From: Rhinopithecus roxellana
Taxonomy: Eukaryota > Chordata > Mammalia > Primates > Cercopithecidae
Assembly (NCBI RefSeq): GCF_007565055.1
Contig: NC_044557.1
Coordinates: 75,898,595 to 75,962,594 of the forward strand
Direction of reading: 5' to 3'
DNA length: 64,000 nucleotides
Positions 58,573-64,000 of the stretch are shown here, piece by piece; position 1 is the first letter of the stretch; the number at the start of each line of letters is the position of its first letter. The position numbers and the translations under genes were made by a program. A model generated the notes under the pieces. The model was not told the DNA's origin. It saw nothing but the letters and a program-made list of their open reading frames with translations, and made no database searches.

Positions 58573-58968
58573 CATACACATACATATATGATGGAATTCT
58601 ACTCAACCATAAAAACAAATTGATTAATGGCATTTGCAGCAACGTGGGTGGGATTGGAGACTATTTTACGAAGTGAAGAAAACTCAGGAATGGCAAATCA
58701 AACATCGTATGTTATCACTCATAAGCAGGAGCTAAGCTATGAGGATGCAAAGGTGTAAGAATGATACAATGGACTTTGGGGACTCGGGCAAAGGATGGGA
58801 AGCATGTGAGGGAGAAAAGACTACCAGTTGGGTTCATTGTATACTGCTTGGGTGATGAGTACACCAAAACCTCACAAATCAACACTAAAGAACTTACTCG
58901 TGTAACCAAATACCACCTGTTCCCAAGAAACCTATGGAAATAAAAATAAATAAATAATAAAAAGAAAT
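57671..58968 (+). mobile_element. L1P fragment with 5' inversion (twin priming)
   Basis: 57784-58968 is sense ORF2 tail, 3'UTR and A-rich tail (about 58938-58963). 57671-57780 is the ORF2 segment normally just upstream but in reverse orientation (TTTTTGTATAAGGTAAGAGATGAGGATCC). This is the classic 5'-inverted, truncated L1 structure. A (TA)n tract lies at 58543-58565. Confidence 0.82.
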
Positions 58969-61039
58969 GAGATACATCTAAGCTTCAATTTAGTTCCCAG
59001 CAACAGAACATCATATACCTCCCAAATTAATATTTTCATAAATGCAATTATTTGTCTTATTCCCTTTCTGTGTATAGTTACTTTTCTAGTAATTGAAATG
59101 TACATAAACTAGTTTACAGAAAGTAATTTCAATGCCAGTCATAAGTAAGTAGCTTACATTGAACTAACCTCTTAAGAGAAAGGACAAAATGCAAACAGCA
59201 AATATTTGAAAGCCGTGGAAAGAAACCACCACAGGAAAAGCGGGAGAGGCTTCAATCCCTCTAAGAACAGAAGGAGAACTCTACATTTACCCTGGCTTTT
59301 GCCCTAAGGAAAGCTTTTGATACTTAATGTAAATAAATTAGTTATAGAAAAAAGTTTCAGTCTTAGTAAGCTAAGGACAGAGGTTGGAGTGCAGGGCTGC
59401 TAGTTTGACATTTGAGAGATAACATCACAGAAAAGAGGAAATTTCAGCAGCATGTACCCCAAAACCTGGGTGCTCTCAAGGTTTTTGCTGACCTGTAAAG
59501 TGCTAATATGCAGGACTACAGTGATAGAAATGCAGTAGAAAGTGAAATTTTAAAGGTTAAAGTGCTGAGCAGAAGTTTTAGCAGACATATGGTGCTAAGA
59601 AGGCAGAGTTTGAATTCAGAGCCTGAAAAGGTGCAGGTCTTGATCATCTCTTGTCAGTTGAAACACAAGAAGGGCCACATTTTAGAAGTAATGGTTATGA
59701 CCTAGAATTAATGGTTAAAATAGATTTACAAATTTTAAAAGGCATAAAGCCAGCCCTCAGCAGAACAAAATGACCTGCCTATGCTCTTTCTGCTTTAAAA
59801 ATCAATCCTCTGTGTAGGAAGATAGCATCTTCCAGAATCTCAACCAAATTTCGGGTTCAATATTTGAATGCAATTCAAAATTATACGGCATGCTAAAAAG
59901 AAGTTCCAAATGACTCACAAACATGAAATAATTGACACTACAAATAAATCCAAAAGGGATTAAGGTAGGGTTGTTTTTTACAGACATTGCTAGTGTCCAC
60001 CAGCCCCTACCTAGTGGATGAATTCTGGCGCCTGACCTCTTGACATGTAAACTCTACTACTTATCCAAGCAGGTTTTCTTCTATTAAATTTCTTTGTATC
60101 TCATATATGAAATGAGAAGGATATTCCCTATTTCTCAGAGAGGTAGTTGGAAATGAATGAAATGTTTTGGAATACTGAAATACACTGCAACTCCCTATGT
60201 TACTTTCTGGCACATAATATGATTTCAACAAATTCATGTTTCTTTGCTTTGCTTTGATTTTCTTTCTTTCCTAAAAAATAAGAGAGCTAGCTTCGGAATA
60301 ATTAGTTTCCCAATGTGAAGTAAATGGTCTCATAAAGACTTTTTATTTTTCTTTTTCTATAAAAAGGTTTCTACTGTAATATGTCAACTACTTTGCAGTG
60401 GCCACTCACTCACTTTTCCATCTTTTGTACTTCCTACATGAACTAATTAAGTTAACAAATAAGAATTCATCTGAGGCTAACTGATTATCTTTAGAAATAA
60501 TGCCATGAAAATCCTCTAATGTTAACTGAACATCATTCTCAATTCACATTCAGAACTGATTAGTGTGTTTGTGCTGCCTATCTAAACAAACAAATACAAA
60601 ACCAACTTTAAAATTGCTCAGTTGAAAGACAAAATCAAACAGTGTTGGAAAAGAGTGTCAATATTCCCATCAAGTATGGTTTTGAGACAGAGCCAGCCAA
60701 ATGCACATGCATAAAGTCACTTGCATACAATTCACAAATATTTATATCTAATGCAAAAAGAACACACAGGATTTAAACATAGAAAAAAGCAAAATAAAAC
60801 AAAACATAAAATGAATTAATGTTCCATATTTTGGGGCATTGAGGGGCATTTTTTTGTATAAATTGATAACTCCAGTAACCTATGCTCAGTACAACTAAAT
60901 CTCTCATAATAAACATTTCTGAGTTTTTTTATTTCCATAATTTCAGATAATAAATTTTGTACATTATGCATAGTCTAAATGGCTTCACAGATTCGTACTC
61001 ATTATTGTTCTTCAAAGTAGCATTTTGCTTTTCTACTTA
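58969..61039. other. Unassigned sequence
   Basis: About 2 kb with no recognised exon or named repeat. 59170-59760 is slightly GC-richer with short open frames that match nothing I know. Confidence 0.45.
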
Positions 61040-61290
61040 TGTAGCAGCCTCCACCTTGAGTCTCCTATATTCAACTTGAGTATCATCACCTCTGTGAAGT
61101 GTTTTCTGATTACCCTCTGTCTATCCCTTCTTCCTTCAAATTCACACTGTACTCATAACTTTATTTTCTTTTGTCACTGCCTTGTGTTGGTTTTTTATAT
61201 TAGAATAGACTGTCACCTTTCAAGAGAGCCATATTCTGAGATCTTTAAGTTTCCCCAAGTATACAAATACAATATGTTTGAACAAGATCT
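61040..61290 (+). mobile_element. L2 LINE 3'-end-like fragment, sense
   Basis: ATCATCACCTCTGTGAAGTGTTTTCTGATTACC followed by TAGAATAGACTGTCACCTTTCAAGAG follows the order of L2 3' ends. Diverged. Confidence 0.5.
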
Positions 61291-61829
61291 ATTCTTTCTT
61301 CCAAAGCGGATTTTTGTTAAAATAATGAGTTTTTCTGTGTCTACTTTCATTTGCTGAACACTTGTTATTTCATCTTCCAGCACAAGTTTACCTTTCATTC
61401 TCTGAACATTTTCAAATGTATTTGTGTTTCTCCATGATATTTTATGTATATATAAGGGTAGGAAGAATATAACAGAGCCAGGTGAAGTATTAAAAATATC
61501 TGTGGTGAGGCTGATTCCTTAAGTCAGTGAGTTGGTCATCAAATAAACTTTACTATTTTTAAATTTTAAATGGGGGCTTCCTTAATCATATAAATTGTCC
61601 TATGTCATTAACCAACAAGTTTGCTTGTGATTAGAGGACATAGTAACTAAATCCATCAGTTCCAAAGTTCTACTCTACTTTTCACACTCTAGAAAATGTA
61701 CCTTATTTCTCTCTACAGTCTCTTCAGCTCTTAGATGGTAAGGACTTATCTGAGAAACTGTATGGCTTGCTATCCCGATCTATACCAAATTAAAAGGTAA
61801 GTTTGGCCCAAATACAGTATTATTGTATA

Positions 61830-63565
61830 TATTTAAATGGTTAAAATTACATTTATAAAGCACAAAATCTGAAGTACACCATTCGGTGAAATTTTACTCA
61901 GATAAGCACCCTTATATACTGACATCCAGATGAACATACAGGTCTTTTGCTGAATCATGAATCGAGAATCATGCCATTCTCTCAGTCCCCTAGTTACACA
62001 TTATATTAGACTTTTTGATGTTGTCTCATTTCTTTTATCTGTTTAAACATTTTTGTTCCTTAAATGGTGCTGCTTAGACATTTTCTATTGTGTAGCATTG
62101 TTTTTACTATTTTTCCACCCTCTTTGTTTAGTCTCTTGATAATCACATCCAATAATTTCACATTGGATTATTTATGGAATACTTATTTTTTTTTATAGAT
62201 TTTAATCATCTGTTGAAATTCTCCATAATTTTATCTTTCTTTTTAGTGCTCTTCCTTTCAGCAGCTTCTTTTTTTCCGGAAAATCTGCTAGAATCACACT
62301 TTTATCATGTGCCTGGATTGCAAAATCAGCCAAGCATCTAGCATAATTTTTTACACCAAACCATGTGTTGTTTAACTGCATCTTTCTTTAATTTCATATC
62401 ACAGCCTCCTTAGCCACTCAAATGCTGATTCCTGCTTTTCCTTAACCTAAGGCTAGCACTTAGTGCTTAAGCTCTACGTCCCTCTGTTGCAGTTCTGAAG
62501 ATGTCTGAAAAAGGCTGAAGGAGAGACTGCTGTCTTACCTAAGCTTTCTTTTTCTCAAATATGCAAGTTTCCTATTGGTTGCTGTCCAATGGCTGCAACT
62601 GCTTATTTTATAGCTTTCATATATTAATTTGGCCAGTTTTTTTTTAATGGAATCATGCATTATATATGTTTGTATTTGCCTTCGCTTCTTATTTATTGTG
62701 TGTTAAATGTTATGTATTTATTCATTCCACTTTCTGAACATACCATGTTTGCCACTATTGGTGTTAAAATTTTTTTTTTCTAATTTTATCTCTCTGGCAT
62801 GATATAACTTGCATTTAGATTTTGCTCGCATTTTCCTGAATATTAATAGGATTGATGTAGTTTCATTTATTAGACATGTGCATATTTTTTTCTTCGATTC
62901 TTATTCAAGTCTCTTGCTTACTTTTCTATTGCATTCCCTTCTTATAGATTTGTAATAGATCTTCATATATCCGAATACTTTGTGCCTTTGTATTTTGCAT
63001 ATATATTCTTACACTCAAACATTTAATAGTGTCTCTTAATAAACAGAATTCCTTAATTTTAATGTAGTTCATTTTGTTTTAACGTAGACCATTTTATCAG
63101 TGTCTTTATAGAGAATTAAAACATTTTGGGTCCTACATAAGAAATGTTTTCTTACCTCAACATAATCAAAGTATTCTCCTATATACTCTTATATAAAGTT
63201 TATTGTTCTCTTGTTTAGATTTATCTTGAGTCCACCTGCAATAAATTTTATATATACATTAAAAGGAGGTAAAGTTTCATTTTATCACCAATTTGTTCCA
63301 AATAACATCTTTATCCACTATGATGTAGTGAAATCTTTATAATATATATAAATTGTTTGAAATTATTTGTTTCAGACATTATTTGTCTCTTTTTAGATAA
63401 TGCTATACTCCATTAATTACATAAGATGCAAAGTCTACATTGACAAATGATAAAGAAAAACCCCTACGTTATATTATTTTGCTTTTCCATCAAGGGCATT
63501 TTAAAAATTATTAGTTGTTTTATTTTTCACATAGATTTTGGAATTAGCTTGTCTCCTTTTATTTT
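61830..63565 (-). mobile_element. L1M fragments, antisense
   Basis: 61830-61990 resembles a reverse-complement L1M 3'UTR (GTACACCATTCGGTGAAATTTTACTCAGATAAGC). 62600-63565 continues into ORF2 (TTGAGTCCACCTGCAATAAATTTTATATATAC and GATTTTGGAATTAGCTTGTC reversed). 61991-62600 between them is unassigned. Confidence 0.65.
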
Positions 63566-64000
63566 TTTAAAAAAATAGACAGCTATACAGTAATAGTAAG
63601 AGACTTCAACACCCATTTTTAGCAATAGAAATATCACCCGGAAAATCAACAAAGAAACATTAGATTCAAACTGCGCTGTAGACCAAACGTACCTAATAGA
63701 CATTTACAGAAAATTCCATCAAATACTATAGAACACACATTTTTCTGGATCAGTCTCTCAGAAATACGTCATGAATAACCACAAAACAAGTCTTACATTT
63801 ATAATTGAAACAATTGTAAGACTGAAATACTATCAAGCATGGTTTCTGACCACAATGATATCAAACTAGAAGTAATAACAAAATAAAGTTTAGAAACTTC
63901 ACAAATACCTCGAAATGAGGCAACATGCTCCTGAGTAATTAATGGGTCAATAAAAAAGTTTTTTAAAAGTTAAGAAATTTATTGAGATAAATAAAAATAG
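63566..64000 (+). mobile_element. L1 ORF2 endonuclease-domain fragment, sense, cut by window end
   Basis: TAATAGTAAGAGACTTCAACACC, AACCACAAAACAAGTC and TGGTTTCTGACCACAATGATATCAAACTAGAAG follow the endonuclease region around the GDFN and SDH motifs. The GDFN Gly reads Arg (AGA GAC TTC AAC) and the frames are broken. It continues past base 64000. Confidence 0.8.

Overview
This window is primate nuclear DNA, and the repeats point to an Old World monkey (macaque, baboon or guenon-like). Two young AluY copies (14487-14837, 29841-30166) carry right-arm and A-box variants I associate with cercopithecid AluY subfamilies. The intact L1 at 3569-9749 has the tandem near-duplicate 3'UTR block at 9623-9658 that I associate with macaque-type L1 and not with human L1Hs. 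The background is AT-rich. I find no host protein-coding exon, tRNA, rRNA, small RNA gene or CRISPR array. The window looks intergenic or deep intronic and is built largely from layered retrotransposons.

The centrepiece is a full-length L1 on the + strand with a 5'UTR of about 1.03 kb, an intact 338-codon ORF1 (4600-5616), a 63-bp spacer, an intact 1275-codon ORF2 (5680-9507), a G-rich 3'UTR, a poly(A) tail and a perfect 14-bp target-site duplication at a TT/AAAA site. All endonuclease and reverse transcriptase catalytic residues I can place are present, so it is a candidate for a retrotransposition-competent source element. Its 5'UTR keeps a segment of about 125 bp that young ape L1s have lost (the segment tied to ZNF93 repression). 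Its antisense ORF0 is cut by an early stop.

Layout. 1-1590: an Alu with perfect TSD, then an old LTR-like repeat carrying a (CA)n tract. 1598-3568 and 9764-10560: antisense L1 fragments that the young L1 split. 10.6-21.3 kb: AT-rich unassigned DNA, an old antisense L1, a sense L1 3' end carrying two Alus, and more Alus. 21.6-28.5 kb: a nested stack in which a sense L1M is split by an ERV1-like LTR (4-bp TSD), the LTR by an antisense L1PB-like element with a very long 5'UTR and an internal deletion, and that element by a short young L1. 28.5-41 kb: several solo LTRs (one with a perfect 5-bp TSD), a young AluY, L2 and L1 pieces, and long unassigned stretches. 41.1-43.9 kb: a nearly complete Tigger1 DNA transposon inside an L1M. 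44.6-50 kb: a MaLR LTR, a MIR, a MER2-like MITE, a 112-bp L1 stub and an L1M. 51.3-56.9 kb: a long antisense L1MA-like element carrying an H2AZ1 processed pseudogene and a MaLR LTR with two nested Alus. 57.7-59 kb: a 5'-inverted (twin-primed) L1. 59-64 kb: unassigned sequence, L2-like and L1M pieces, ending inside a sense L1 ORF2 fragment.

Only the young L1 encodes a coherent functional unit: ORF1p coats the L1 RNA and ORF2p nicks and reverse-transcribes the target. The other elements are passive relics, and the Alus and the H2AZ1 copy are products of the same L1 machinery acting in trans. Family names are from memory of repeat consensus sequences, without a library search, so subfamily labels are approximate. 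I saw no previously undescribed system.
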